A stretch of DNA of 64,000 bases from Bacteroides congonensis. Lineage in GTDB: Bacteria; Bacteroidota; Bacteroidia; Bacteroidales; Bacteroidaceae. A model generated the notes under the pieces. That model did no database searches and was not told the origin of the DNA. It was given only the letters and a program-made list of their open reading frames with translations. Where the stretch lies: contig NZ_FQXY01000009.1 in NCBI RefSeq assembly GCF_900130125.1, forward strand, positions 969,760-1,033,759, in the 5' to 3' direction. Positions 44,769-55,312 of the stretch are shown here, piece by piece (the stretch's first letter is position 1; every line of letters begins with the position of its first letter). The position numbers and the translations under genes are program-made.

Positions 44769-47700
44769 ATGGAGAACAAAACATTCTCAACCAAGCAACG
44801 GTACGTAAAATGTATCATCTTGGCACTGTTGCTTTATCCGATTACTTTGTTTGCCGCTTATGGGCAAATAGCAGTGAAAGGAGAATCCCTCAGTGTCAAA
44901 GAAGCAATTCAACAAATTGAAAGACACAGTAATTACGTCTTTTTCTACAACGCGACATTGCTCAAAGAAATGAGTAAAAAGAACATTGATTGTAAGGGTT
45001 CTATTGAGAAAGTCTTGAATGAAATATTCAAGAATACGAATGTAGAATATATGATTAATGGCAATGAAGTCGTTTTAAAAGTAAAAAGCGCTCCGGTAAC
45101 ACCTCAGCAAACCAAACAAAAGAAGCGTACTGTGACGGGCACAGTATTTGATGCGAACACAAAAGAAACCTTAGTCGGCGCAAACGTAAAAATAAAAGGA
45201 ACCGATGTCGGTACTATCACTGACCTGGACGGTAATTTCAGTATCAGCGTCAACAGCAGTAAAGATGTGTTGGTAGTATCATATATGGGGTATAAGACAG
45301 TAGAACAAGCCGTTGAGGACATGGGAGTCATAAAAATCGAATTACCATCCGACAGCGAGTTACTGAATGAAGTAGTGGTCGTAGGATTCGGAACGCAGAA
45401 AAAGGTATCTGTAGTAGGCTCTATCACTAACATCAAGGCCGCTTCGCTGAAAGTTCCTACATCTTCGCTAACCAACTCTTTCGGCGGACGTCTGGCAGGT
45501 GTAATCGCCACTACTTCCAGTGGTGAACCTGGCAAAGACGCTTCACAGTTCTATATTCGCGGTATCGGAACATTTGGCGGACGTGCCACTCCATTAATTA
45601 TGCTAGATGGAGTGGAAATCAGTTCCACAGACCTGAATTATATTCCTGCCGAAAACATTGAAAGCTTTTCTATTCTGAAAGATGCTTCCGCCACGGCAAT
45701 CTATGGTGCACGCGGTGCAAACGGTGTAATGCTGGTGACGACAAAATCCGGAAAGGAAAACGAAAAGACCCGTATCAATGTCAGTGTGGAAAACTCATTC
45801 AATGTGCCTATGAGCTTCCCTGACTTTGTAGACGGAGTCACCTACATGGAAATGGCCAACGAAGCACGTTATACCCGTACCGGAACTTATGACGGCCTGC
45901 TTTACACACAGGAGCAGATCAACAACACCCGTGCCAACAAGAATCCGTACGTATATCCCAATGTCAACTGGAAAGACCTGATGTTCAAGAATATGTCTAT
46001 GAGCCAACGGGCAAACATCAATGTCAGCGGCGGTGGTTCAAAGGCAAACTACTACTTGAGTTTGCAAGCAAACCACGACTCCGGTGTCTTGAATAACAAG
46101 AAACTTTATTCATTTGACAATAACGTAAACGTATGGAGTTATACTTTCCAAAGTAACGTGGATTATAAACTCACTCCTACTACAAAAATACAATTACGAA
46201 TGAATGCTCAACTCCGCAATAGCGGCGGTCCGAAAACCAGTACAACCGATTTATTTGCAGAAATGTTATCGGCCAATCCTGTTAACTTCCCCGCTTACTA
46301 TCCAAGTAGTGTCGCTCCTTCCGGAGTTGATCATATGTTATTCGGTAATGCATTCTATACAGGTGACTTGTTATACAAAAATCCATATGCAGACTTAATG
46401 ACCACTTATGGAGAAGATTTTCAATCAACCATCCTAACCACAGTCAAAGCAGAACAGGAGTTGGACTTTATCACCAAAGGACTTAAGCTGACCGGATTAA
46501 TTAGTTTTAAAAACTGGTCGAAGTCTTACTTCACCCGTACGATCGAACCTTATTATTACATGGCAAAACCAGGTTCTTATGATCCATATGACTCTGAAGC
46601 AGCAAACTATACCCTGGAACGTGTAGGTACTAGCGGAAAGGATTTCATCACTCAATCGGATCCAGAGAAATCTGCCGACCGTACTTTCCAGTTTCAGGCA
46701 GCCTTGGAGTGGTCACGCAATTTCAAAGGCATCCACGACTTATCAGCGATGTTACTCTACCTACAACGTGAATACCGCGTCAATCCATTGCCAACCCGTA
46801 ATCAGGGAATATCCGGTCGTTTCACCTATGCTTATGACCAGCGTTACTTGTTCGAGGCTAATTTCGGTTATAACGGAACGGAACGTTTGGCTTCCGGTCA
46901 CCGCTTCGAGATGTTCCCTTCCTTTGCAGCAGGCTGGGTCATCAGCAATGAAAAATTCTTTGAACCAATAAATAGAATTATCACAAACCTTAAAATCAGA
47001 GGTTCGTGGGGATTGGTTGGTAACGATGAAACGGGAACGAAAGATATACGTACCGGAGCTGAAGGTCCCCACTTCATTTATCTGACTAATGTAAATCTGA
47101 ATGATGACAATCACCAATACACTACTGGAGTAGATATGAATGTTACTTACAAAGGTCCTGCCGTTACACAATATGGCGTAACGAATGCAACCTGGGAACG
47201 GGCGGAAAAACTAAACTTAGGGGTTGACCTCGAATTATTCAGCAAACTATCTTTGACTGTCGATATCTTTAAAGATAACAGAAGCAATATCCTGCTCCGT
47301 CGTGAACGTTTTCCTGAATATCTGGGATACGAAAACGCCAAACCATGGGCATCTATCGGTAAAGTGGAAAACAAAGGATTGGAACTTGCCATGAATTATG
47401 TACAAGAAATTGGTAAAAACTGGAGTTTCGACTTGAGGGGTACGTTTACATATAACCGTGCCACCCAGATATATTCTGACGAAGCATATCGTGCAGAAGA
47501 ATATCGCCGCCATGACGGAAAATCTCTGAACGGCACATGGGGATACGTTGCCGAACGCCTTTTCGTTGACCAGGCAGATATTGATAACAGCCCGACACAA
47601 AAATTCGGTAACTCACCAATGCCGGGTGATATTAAATATAAGGACATGAATGGAGATGGAATGATAGACGGTTCCGACCAATGCGAACTTTCTCCTTATG

Positions 47701-48149
47701 GTTCTACTCCGGGCATCATGTATGGCTTCGGTTCCACCATACGCTACAAAAAATTCGACCTCGGTTTCTTCTTCCAGGGGGCGGCACAGCGGAAAATCAT
47801 GATCAGCGGTATCCACCCGTTCGGAAACACCCGCAAGAATGTCCTGCAATTTATAGCGGATGATTATTGGAGTGAATCCAATCCCAATCCCGATGCAGCT
47901 TATCCCCGTCTCGAATACCGTGACGACGCAAACAATAACCGCCAAAACAGCAGCTACTGGTTGCGCGACGGCTCATATATGCGCCTTAAAAATGCCGAAC
48001 TCGGTTATAATTTCAAGTACGGACGTATCTATCTGATTGGGAATAACCTGCTGACATTCAGTAAATTCAAATTATGGGATCCGGAATTGAGCTGGAACGC
48101 TTACCCGCTGTCACGTACCTTCAGCATAGGCATGCAACTCAATTTCTAA
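44769..48149 (+). CDS. SusC-like TonB-dependent outer-membrane transporter with STN domain
   Basis: A 1126-residue SusC/RagA-family transporter. After the signal peptide come an STN domain (about 33-105, SLSVKEAIQQIERHSNYVFF), a carboxypeptidase-regulatory-like domain (about 120-200, GTVFDANTKETLVGANVKIK), and the plug starting LLNEVVVVGFGTQKKVSVVG. The 22-strand barrel ends with SRTFSIGMQLNF. It imports a ligand captured with its SusD partner using TonB energy. The STN domain marks it as the sensor for the FecR/ECF pair upstream. The cargo is predicted to be a glycopeptide or glycan freed by the M60 peptidase encoded downstream. Confidence 0.96.
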   Translation: MENKTFSTKQRYVKCIILALLLYPITLFAAYGQIAVKGESLSVKEAIQQIERHSNYVFFYNATLLKEMSKKNIDCKGSIEKVLNEIFKNTNVEYMINGNEVVLKVKSAPVTPQQTKQKKRTVTGTVFDANTKETLVGANVKIKGTDVGTITDLDGNFSISVNSSKDVLVVSYMGYKTVEQAVEDMGVIKIELPSDSELLNEVVVVGFGTQKKVSVVGSITNIKAASLKVPTSSLTNSFGGRLAGVIATTSSGEPGKDASQFYIRGIGTFGGRATPLIMLDGVEISSTDLNYIPAENIESFSILKDASATAIYGARGANGVMLVTTKSGKENEKTRINVSVENSFNVPMSFPDFVDGVTYMEMANEARYTRTGTYDGLLYTQEQINNTRANKNPYVYPNVNWKDLMFKNMSMSQRANINVSGGGSKANYYLSLQANHDSGVLNNKKLYSFDNNVNVWSYTFQSNVDYKLTPTTKIQLRMNAQLRNSGGPKTSTTDLFAEMLSANPVNFPAYYPSSVAPSGVDHMLFGNAFYTGDLLYKNPYADLMTTYGEDFQSTILTTVKAEQELDFITKGLKLTGLISFKNWSKSYFTRTIEPYYYMAKPGSYDPYDSEAANYTLERVGTSGKDFITQSDPEKSADRTFQFQAALEWSRNFKGIHDLSAMLLYLQREYRVNPLPTRNQGISGRFTYAYDQRYLFEANFGYNGTERLASGHRFEMFPSFAAGWVISNEKFFEPINRIITNLKIRGSWGLVGNDETGTKDIRTGAEGPHFIYLTNVNLNDDNHQYTTGVDMNVTYKGPAVTQYGVTNATWERAEKLNLGVDLELFSKLSLTVDIFKDNRSNILLRRERFPEYLGYENAKPWASIGKVENKGLELAMNYVQEIGKNWSFDLRGTFTYNRATQIYSDEAYRAEEYRRHDGKSLNGTWGYVAERLFVDQADIDNSPTQKFGNSPMPGDIKYKDMNGDGMIDGSDQCELSPYGSTPGIMYGFGSTIRYKKFDLGFFFQGAAQRKIMISGIHPFGNTRKNVLQFIADDYWSESNPNPDAAYPRLEYRDDANNNRQNSSYWLRDGSYMRLKNAELGYNFKYGRIYLIGNNLLTFSKFKLWDPELSWNAYPLSRTFSIGMQLNF

Positions 48150-48190
48150 GAAAAGTTTTTCAAATAGTATAAAATATAAGTAATCTATAT

Positions 48191-50143
48191 ATGAAATCAA
48201 ATATACTTTATAAATTCATTATCGGAGCAGCCGTAGTGACAACCAGCCTTACATCATGTAATTACCTGGATGTAGTGCCTGTAGAACAAGCTACCCTTGA
48301 CGACGCTTACAAAAAGCCGGAACTTACATTAGCCTACCTATATTCTTGTTATAGCGGATTGAAAAAATGGAATCCGGTGGACTACTACAACGAAGATGTA
48401 GCATCCACCGACGAATATGTACTTCCGCCCAACTGGAACGGAGACGCCTATAATATACAAACCAACCAACGCTCGTCAGCTACCGGCGGCGGTTGGACCT
48501 GGCGTTATTGCGGATATGACCCTATCCGTACATGCCACTTATTTTTAGAAATAGTGGACAAAGCCCCCAACCTGACAGACGAACAACGAACCACATGGAG
48601 AGCGGAAGCGGAATTCCTTATAGGTTACTACCATTTTATGGTATTACGCAAATATGGCCCCTGCCCCATCATGGATCATGCATATCCGTCAGACGTGACG
48701 GGTGACGATATGCCGGGACGCTCGCACTATGACGCTGTGACGAAGTTCATTACCGACCAGATAGATAAGGCAATCCCTAACCTGCCCGACCGCTGGACAG
48801 GTGGAGACTGGGGACGTGTAGATAAAGTGGTGGCAAAAGCAATCAAAGCACGGGTACTTCTTTATGCAGCATCCCCTCAATGGAACGGAAACACACTGTA
48901 CGAATCAGGACGGTTAAAATGGGAAAACACCCGTTGGGAAACTCCTGGGTATGGGAAACAGCTTGTCAGCCCTGTATACAGCGAGCAAAAATGGATAGAC
49001 GCCAGAGACGCTTGCAAGGAAGCATTGGATTTCGCCCTGCGCCAGAATCTCGAACTCTACCAGGAATCCAATTTCGACGAACTGAAAAATGTAGATGCCA
49101 GCCAAAAGGACTTTATGAAATACGTATTCCGCATGCGTTATGCCTTGCTATCACGTGCCAATGCTACCGGCAAATGCCAGGAAGTTGTCTGGGGGCTTGC
49201 CGACCAAAGCAGCATTGTCAATGGTTGTCTTCCACGCCGGATGTTTAAAAAGACAGATAACACATGGCAGGACGGATGGTCAGGAGTATCTCCGACACTT
49301 GAGGCTATCAAACAATTCTATACCAAAGATGGGTATCCCATTACCGACGAGAGCCGCTTCTATCCTCAGGACGAATGGTACGACGTTGCCGGACAAAGCA
49401 TTATAAACAGTGAACCCTCTTACTCAGGAGAACTCAATGCCAATGAAATCATTAAGTTAAATACCCATCGCGAACCACGTTTCTACGCCTGGATGGCTTT
49501 CAGCGGCGGAGAATACGGAACCAAACTTGTAAAGAACGCGCCAATCATACTGAAAATGAGAGATTCGGAAGCACAAGGATATAATCCCAGCATCTCAAGC
49601 AGAGATTATTGCCGTACAGGTTTCCTTTGCCAAAAATGGGCTCATCCCGGACTTGCATATAGCGAAAACGGCTCGGACAACAACGGTTCGTTAACTGCCC
49701 CACGTCCCATTATCCGTATGGCAGAGCTATATCTGAACCTGGCAGAGTGTTATGCAGCCTTAGGAGAAGAAGATAAATTCTTAGAAGCAATCAATCCGGT
49801 ACGTACCCGCGCAGGTATCAATGCCTTAAAAACAAGTGATGTAACCAAGGGCAAAGACGACATGACAGAGTGGGTACGCAGGGAACGATTCGTTGAGTTC
49901 TATGGCGAAGGTATCCGTTTCTACGATATGAGACGCTGGTTGAAAGGCAAGGAAATTATGGGCAAGGGACTTCACGGATTGAATATGGTAGGCTATGTAG
50001 GGCCGACTTTTACACAATTCAACCAAGAGACAATAATGCCCGAATACACAGAAGTATCATGGGACGACCGTTTGTACCTAATGCCTCTTTATTATGAAGA
50101 AGCGGATAAAAGCGAGAACCTGATACAAGCACCGGGATATTAA
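48191..50143 (+). CDS. SusD/RagB-like nutrient-binding lipoprotein
   Basis: A 650-residue SusD-family surface lipoprotein. The lipobox is TSLTSC (Cys at about residue 24) followed by NYLDVVPVEQATLDDAYKKP, the standard SusD start. TPR-type helices and the C-terminal IRMAELYLNLAECYAALGEE / WVRRERFVEFYGEGIRFYDM blocks are typical. It forms the lid of the SusC-like barrel encoded 41 nt upstream and binds the substrate at the cell surface. At 650 residues it is longer than starch SusD (551). Confidence 0.96.
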   Translation: MKSNILYKFIIGAAVVTTSLTSCNYLDVVPVEQATLDDAYKKPELTLAYLYSCYSGLKKWNPVDYYNEDVASTDEYVLPPNWNGDAYNIQTNQRSSATGGGWTWRYCGYDPIRTCHLFLEIVDKAPNLTDEQRTTWRAEAEFLIGYYHFMVLRKYGPCPIMDHAYPSDVTGDDMPGRSHYDAVTKFITDQIDKAIPNLPDRWTGGDWGRVDKVVAKAIKARVLLYAASPQWNGNTLYESGRLKWENTRWETPGYGKQLVSPVYSEQKWIDARDACKEALDFALRQNLELYQESNFDELKNVDASQKDFMKYVFRMRYALLSRANATGKCQEVVWGLADQSSIVNGCLPRRMFKKTDNTWQDGWSGVSPTLEAIKQFYTKDGYPITDESRFYPQDEWYDVAGQSIINSEPSYSGELNANEIIKLNTHREPRFYAWMAFSGGEYGTKLVKNAPIILKMRDSEAQGYNPSISSRDYCRTGFLCQKWAHPGLAYSENGSDNNGSLTAPRPIIRMAELYLNLAECYAALGEEDKFLEAINPVRTRAGINALKTSDVTKGKDDMTEWVRRERFVEFYGEGIRFYDMRRWLKGKEIMGKGLHGLNMVGYVGPTFTQFNQETIMPEYTEVSWDDRLYLMPLYYEEADKSENLIQAPGY

Positions 50144-50159
50144 TCTTTAAACGATTTAG

Positions 50160-51446
50160 ATGAAAAGAAAATCAGTTATGAAAAAATACATTTATATGAC
50201 CGCTTTGGCTTTATCCTGTCTGGGAATATTGTCAATAGCCAGCTGTTCTGACGATGATTTCAAAAACAAACCTCAGACAATCGACATCAACGACATCGCA
50301 CTCACTCCTATCAACGGCGGATGCGAATTGGAATGGACCCCTGACCCGGAAGACAATAACTTTGTCTTCCTGCACATAGAGTTTACAGACCATGATAACA
50401 AACCCCGTTCTTACAACGTCAGCCGTTACGGAAGCGAACTGGTTACTCCATTCGTAAAAGACGAAGACGGAAACCCGGTTCTCAACGAAAATGGCGAATC
50501 GGTAAAGATGGTTATCAAAGATTTAGTAAACCAGGAATATACATTGCATTTCTATGCTTACAATAATGACAATAACCGCATTGATCTGGGAAGCCGTTCA
50601 ATTACTCCATTGGATTACAAGCAATGTACTCCCGATTCTATTTTTGCAGTGAGCATATCTGCAAAAGGTGGACGTAAAGTGATACTGGAATGGAAAGAGC
50701 CTCAGGTCAAAACCAGTTCCACTTCCGACAAGGTCTTTTTCAGATTCAAATTCGGAGAGGATATTGTGGAAACCCAAAACATTGATTTGGGAATACGTCA
50801 TGCAGAATTTATCTTGGAAAATTCCGGTGAATGTACCGTAGAATATGGTACGGTATCAGTTATCGGAAAAGAATGGGTGAAAAAGTATAACGGTACTCTC
50901 AATGTGGTCAAGTTCTACACTCAGGAGTTGTGGGAAGCCAAGGATAAAGAGGGCTGGACAGCCACTTGCGAATCCGTACAAGAAAGTGAAGGTCCTGTCA
51001 GCTCATTGATAGACGGGAATATTAATACTTTCTGGGCATGTAGCTGGAATCCCGCAATCTTCCTCGATAAATACATAATTGACATCACACTACCGGAAGA
51101 GCAAGATATGGTAGGAGTAATCCTACAACAAAGACAAAGCAATTCTATGGGTTATTGGCGCTTGGTTCAGCACTTTTCTATTGAAGTGAAAACAGAAGGT
51201 TCCGAAGAATATACAATGGTCATTCCGGAAGGAACTTTAACGAATGAAGGAGCAACAGATAAAGATAATTTAGGAACTGCTTATCTGGCAAAACAGAACT
51301 TCGATCTTGAACAGATTTACCGCACCAGACAAATTCGTTTATGCCTATGGGATCCGCTGAACAGGGAATTTACAGAAAATCCACAAAATCTTTGCATGGG
51401 CGAATTTGGTATCCTCATAAAAGACCCTGCTAAAAACGATGAGTAA
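50160..51446 (+). CDS. Surface lipoprotein with FN3-like and discoidin-like domains
   Basis: A 428-residue lipoprotein. The lipobox LSIASC follows a signal peptide that could begin at the first ATG or at the MKKYIYM six codons on. Residues about 40-135 and 140-240 look like two beta-sandwich (fibronectin III-like) modules, including GGCELEWTPDPEDN and GGRKVILEWKEPQ. The C-terminal ~160 residues, with SLIDGNINTFWACSWN and RQIRLCLWDP, resemble F5/8 type C (discoidin) carbohydrate-binding domains. Proteins of this shape occupy the third position in many SusCD loci and act as surface glycan-binding proteins. The specific Pfam DUF assignment (DUF4959/DUF5000 type) needs a profile search. Confidence 0.82.
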   Translation: MKRKSVMKKYIYMTALALSCLGILSIASCSDDDFKNKPQTIDINDIALTPINGGCELEWTPDPEDNNFVFLHIEFTDHDNKPRSYNVSRYGSELVTPFVKDEDGNPVLNENGESVKMVIKDLVNQEYTLHFYAYNNDNNRIDLGSRSITPLDYKQCTPDSIFAVSISAKGGRKVILEWKEPQVKTSSTSDKVFFRFKFGEDIVETQNIDLGIRHAEFILENSGECTVEYGTVSVIGKEWVKKYNGTLNVVKFYTQELWEAKDKEGWTATCESVQESEGPVSSLIDGNINTFWACSWNPAIFLDKYIIDITLPEEQDMVGVILQQRQSNSMGYWRLVQHFSIEVKTEGSEEYTMVIPEGTLTNEGATDKDNLGTAYLAKQNFDLEQIYRTRQIRLCLWDPLNREFTENPQNLCMGEFGILIKDPAKNDE

Positions 51447-51483
51447 CCTTGAATATTATAATAAACTAATTAATCAAAACACA

Positions 51484-54462
51484 ATGAAGAAAATTTTATT
51501 CACTCTTTTATGCTCCCTCTTTCTTTTCACCGCCTGCTCCGATGACGATGAAAGAAGTGAAGCAGCCCCCTATCTCCGAATACCGGAGATAGCGCAATCG
51601 CTACATTACTTGAAAGACGTTCAAAGGGAAAACATAAAAATAGAAACGAACTGTGAAGACTGGACTATCACATCTGATAAAGACTGGTGCGATGCGCACC
51701 GTATCAGCAGTAACCCGCAGATGTTCCGTTTGGCATTGGACGAAAACAATGAACTGAACCTGCGTGAAGCCAAACTTACCCTGAAAGCAAGCGGAATTAC
51801 GGAAACGATTACAGTGAAGCAACTCGGAACCCAACCGGCTATCCTCGTGAGCCCCGAAAAACTGGACAATCTATCCGACACAAAAAATAATTATGAATTG
51901 GTAATCACTACCAATGTATCCAGTTTCAAATGGGATATTCCTGAAGAAGACAAAACCTGGCTTTCAATAAGTGAAGCACCGGTGGAAGACCTTACACGTG
52001 CCATGATAGACAGCAAGTACATACTTACTGTACAAAGTAATATCGAAATGAAAAAACGTTCTTCTACCATCATATTCACAGGTACAGGAAATGAAGAGGA
52101 ACATCCTACGGCAGAGCTTCCCATTACTCAAAAGAAACGTTCTACAGATGCGGGCGACGTTGAAGTTGGAGAAGATATTAAAATCAAGCCAAACAATGGA
52201 TGGGCAAGTTCGGAACAGACGGACCCTCAAGCAATCTCACATGCTTTCGATGGCTATACAGACGACAATCATTGCTACCATACCCAATGGGGTGCAAACG
52301 CTGAAAATATCTTCCCTTTAAATCTGGAATTCTATTTTGATGGGACACAGGATATGGACTACGCCCTATTTTACCCTAACGGAAATGGCAAATTCGAAAA
52401 TATAGATTTATATTACCTTGATGGTGGTTCACCTATCACTTTCAATCAAGATTCTCGGCCTGAAACCTGTCCGTCAACAGGCAGAACCTGGGTGAAAATC
52501 AAGTCATATAAGCTCCAAAACATATCAAGTGAGCAAAAAATAATGTTTCCCGAACGACTGACAAATGTACTTGGTATCCGATTTGTCGTAAATTCTACAT
52601 ACAGTGGTGATAAAGCTGCTTGTAATGAAATGGAATTCTGTCGTAGCAACGCCTCATTCCTTGATGCACAACTATTGGCCGTTTTCAAAGACATCACTTG
52701 TTGCGAGTTGAATGACAATGTTACAGACGATGACATCAACAGCCTGCCCGGATACTTTGCACAACTGGCTTTCCAAATCAAGGAAGGAACTTATACCGAC
52801 TGGGAAAAGAAATTCCGCATCCAGGATTACAGTCCATACAGCGATGTATTCCAAACAGCCGATGCCATGTTAATAAAAAAATATGGTAACCAGGATAACA
52901 TTACAGGTATACATGTAGAGGCGGGAGACAACATCATTGTATTGGTAGGCGATACACATAATAATGAAATCTCTCTTCAGGTACTTGGAGAAGAAACCGT
53001 CAATAGTGATAACGGAGCGTATGTACAGACAGAATCGCCAACATCGGCTCAAACAATTCAACTGACCAAAGGAGTCAATAAGGTCGCAATAGATAAAGCA
53101 GGTATGCTCTTTATCTTATATACAGCCGATCCTACCAATGTACAAAACCAACCTATCCGTGTACATATCCCTTATGCAAGTGGAAAGGTCAGTGGATTCT
53201 TCGATTTGGATACGGATAAAACAGACGCTAAATATACAGAACTACTTGATAAGGCAGATTACAAATACTTCGGTGTACGAGGAAAAGAAATCATATTCTA
53301 CTTCCATACATCAGAACTAAGGAAAGTAGCACCTAACAATATTGTGGCAGCTATTAACCTATGGGACGATATTGTCGGCTGGGAGCATGAGATTATGGGC
53401 TTTAACGGTGACTTACGCAAAAGATATAATAATCATATCTTTGCCATTTCACCCGAAGGCAGCTATATGTGGCAGTCTGAATACAGGGTAGGATTTGTAT
53501 ATACCTATCTCGAAAACATTCTGTTACCTGAAAACGTAAAAGCAAAAGAAGACAATGCCTGGGGACCTGCGCATGAAATCGGACATATCCATCAAAAAGC
53601 AATTAACTGGCCGGGATGTTCCGAATCATCCAACAACTTATTCTCCAATTATGTCATCCACAAAATGGGTCAATATCATTCACGGGGGTACGGACTTTGC
53701 CGTGTCGCAAAGACACGATTCGTAGACAATGCTCCATGGGTTACATTCGGAGAAGCTACGCATCAAAATGAGGATACGGAAATACATATGCGTATGTACT
53801 GGCAATTATTCATCTATTATCATCTATGCAAAGACAATAAAAACTTCTGGCCTGAGGTATTTGCCAAGATGCGCGAGAAATATGCCGGAGTTTATACGGA
53901 AAGTAATCCGGGTAAATCACAAATGATGTTTGTAGAAGCCGTATGTGAAACAGCTAAGGAAGACCTAACCGATTTCTTTGACTTTTGGGGATTCTTCACA
54001 CCAGTAGATGATCTAAAAATCGAGCAGTACGGTACATTCACCTACACGGTTACAGAAAGTATGATAAGTACAACGAAATCGAGCATTTCCAAGTATAAGA
54101 AAGCGGCTCCCATCCAGTATATCGAAGACCGGAAGAAAGAGTGGTTCGAACCGGGTCCTAACGAATATCGTGATAAGGAATCTGGTGATGTCGGTTATTA
54201 TACGCAGTTCCAGGGAACAAGCGCTACATTCAATAACGATGAGGTAACCGCTACTATATCAGGAAAGGAAATCACCGTAGCTTCAAATGTAGGAAGCAAA
54301 GCTGTGGCATTTGAGGCCAGAAAAGGAAACAGCAGTGATGGGGAACTCGTTTATTTCTCCAATGACTTCAAGTTCACTCTCCCCGACAATATTAAAACGA
54401 GTGAAGTGAGACTATGGGCTGTTCAGGCGGATGGTGCCCGAAAGAGTATTAAAGTGAATTAG
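51484..54462 (+). CDS. M60-like zinc metallopeptidase lipoprotein
   Basis: A 992-residue lipoprotein (Cys in LFLFTACSDDD) from the ATG at 51484. The earlier in-frame ATG at 51439 overlaps the previous gene and adds residues before the signal peptide, so it was not used. Two BACON-like beta-sandwiches come first (about 25-220), then a discoidin/CBM32-like module (about 235-400, DGYTDDNHCYHTQWGAN), then the M60 domain. The zinc motif is AHEIGHIHQKAINWPGCSES with His697, Glu698, His701 and a downstream Glu. M60-like peptidases such as BT4244 cut O-glycosylated host proteins including mucins. It is the degrading enzyme of this SusCD locus. Confidence 0.93.
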   Translation: MKKILFTLLCSLFLFTACSDDDERSEAAPYLRIPEIAQSLHYLKDVQRENIKIETNCEDWTITSDKDWCDAHRISSNPQMFRLALDENNELNLREAKLTLKASGITETITVKQLGTQPAILVSPEKLDNLSDTKNNYELVITTNVSSFKWDIPEEDKTWLSISEAPVEDLTRAMIDSKYILTVQSNIEMKKRSSTIIFTGTGNEEEHPTAELPITQKKRSTDAGDVEVGEDIKIKPNNGWASSEQTDPQAISHAFDGYTDDNHCYHTQWGANAENIFPLNLEFYFDGTQDMDYALFYPNGNGKFENIDLYYLDGGSPITFNQDSRPETCPSTGRTWVKIKSYKLQNISSEQKIMFPERLTNVLGIRFVVNSTYSGDKAACNEMEFCRSNASFLDAQLLAVFKDITCCELNDNVTDDDINSLPGYFAQLAFQIKEGTYTDWEKKFRIQDYSPYSDVFQTADAMLIKKYGNQDNITGIHVEAGDNIIVLVGDTHNNEISLQVLGEETVNSDNGAYVQTESPTSAQTIQLTKGVNKVAIDKAGMLFILYTADPTNVQNQPIRVHIPYASGKVSGFFDLDTDKTDAKYTELLDKADYKYFGVRGKEIIFYFHTSELRKVAPNNIVAAINLWDDIVGWEHEIMGFNGDLRKRYNNHIFAISPEGSYMWQSEYRVGFVYTYLENILLPENVKAKEDNAWGPAHEIGHIHQKAINWPGCSESSNNLFSNYVIHKMGQYHSRGYGLCRVAKTRFVDNAPWVTFGEATHQNEDTEIHMRMYWQLFIYYHLCKDNKNFWPEVFAKMREKYAGVYTESNPGKSQMMFVEAVCETAKEDLTDFFDFWGFFTPVDDLKIEQYGTFTYTVTESMISTTKSSISKYKKAAPIQYIEDRKKEWFEPGPNEYRDKESGDVGYYTQFQGTSATFNNDEVTATISGKEITVASNVGSKAVAFEARKGNSSDGELVYFSNDFKFTLPDNIKTSEVRLWAVQADGARKSIKVN

Positions 54463-54497
54463 AATACCCGACTAACACAAGACACTATTATATAAAC

Positions 54498-54540
54498 AAA
54501 GGACTACTCCATTTAAAAGATGGAATAGTCCTTTGTTTTT
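54498..54540 (+). terminator. Rho-independent terminator after the M60 peptidase gene
   Basis: AAAGGACTACTCCAT pairs with ATGGAATAGTCCTTT (one mismatch) around a short A-rich loop and is followed by GTTTTT. It can end the SusCD-M60 transcript and, read on the other strand, the convergent gene. Confidence 0.8.
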
Positions 54541-54565
54541 AAGCCTCTTTAGAATAATATCAAAA

Positions 54566-55141
54566 TCATTCGATAATCTTTGCATCCTCAATATCGTCAT
54601 CATGTGATATCGGAGTCTGTGGACGGCGACGTGCAAACTTAAACCAGTTTATCAACTCGGAAAGCGAATAAACCAAACTGCTGATACCGATAATAATAAA
54701 AGCAGTATTACGTGCTCCCGTCGGATTGAACAAAGCAACGATACCCGCAATAAGAATCAGGGAAGGAATCAGATAAAATGCTCCCGGAACAGGCATCCAA
54801 CGACGAGCGGCAGACAGAGAAGCAATCTGTTGCACACCACCCATAATCAAGATAAATCCTAACAGGAACATCAGCACATCCGCAAAGAACTCCGGCATCA
54901 TAATCAGCCAAAGCCCGAACAATAAACTACCGATTCCTTCAATCGGGAAACGGGGGGCGATTTCATCTTTCGTCCTTTTCCGCCCGAAAAAGCTGAAAAG
55001 ACTGATAACACCGGGAATCAAAAAAGCGACTCCTACCGTGATAACGATATAACTGGCAGCCGCATTCGGCCAAATCACCAAGACCAAACCTATCACGAGT
55101 GCAAAGAGAATGCGAATAAGGGAATAATTCATTGTTTTCAT
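54566..55141 (-). CDS. HdeD/DUF308-family membrane protein
   Basis: A 191-residue integral membrane protein from the ATG at 55141. It has six hydrophobic segments in three similar pairs, e.g. LIRILFALVIGLVLVIWPNA and IEGIGSLLFGLWLIMMPEFF, the repeat layout of HdeD/DUF308 proteins. The C-terminal ~25 residues are charged and cytoplasmic (SHDDDIEDAKIIE). An in-frame start 87 nt upstream would prepend an unrelated tail and lies in the likely promoter. HdeD in E. coli is linked to acid resistance; here the function is unknown. It stands alone, convergent with the M60 gene and divergent from ppk1. Confidence 0.85.
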   Translation of the reverse strand: MKTMNYSLIRILFALVIGLVLVIWPNAAASYIVITVGVAFLIPGVISLFSFFGRKRTKDEIAPRFPIEGIGSLLFGLWLIMMPEFFADVLMFLLGFILIMGGVQQIASLSAARRWMPVPGAFYLIPSLILIAGIVALFNPTGARNTAFIIIGISSLVYSLSELINWFKFARRRPQTPISHDDDIEDAKIIE

Positions 55142-55277
55142 AAATTCTATATTTTTTAACCAAGTCAGTTCCAATACTTTTGCGAATATAAGTGTTTCTA
55201 CTGATATATAAAAATAACAAATAAACATTGTAATAAGTTCGTAACAAATCCGTTATAGCTATTACATCTCACTTAGA

Positions 55278-55285
55278 TATTTTTG
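55278..55285 (+). promoter_or_regulatory. -7 element of the ppk1-ppx operon
   Basis: TATTTTTG fits TAnnTTTG and is 27 bp before the ATG at 55313. A possible TTG start at 55283 falls inside this element, which favours the ATG as the true start. Confidence 0.6.
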
Positions 55286-55312
55286 CAGAAAATTAAAAAC
55301 AGATTCTTCATC

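Noticed and set aside
51439..51483. Earlier start for the M60 peptidase
   Set aside because: It overlaps the preceding stop codon and would place 15 polar residues before the signal peptide; the lipoprotein signal begins at 51484.
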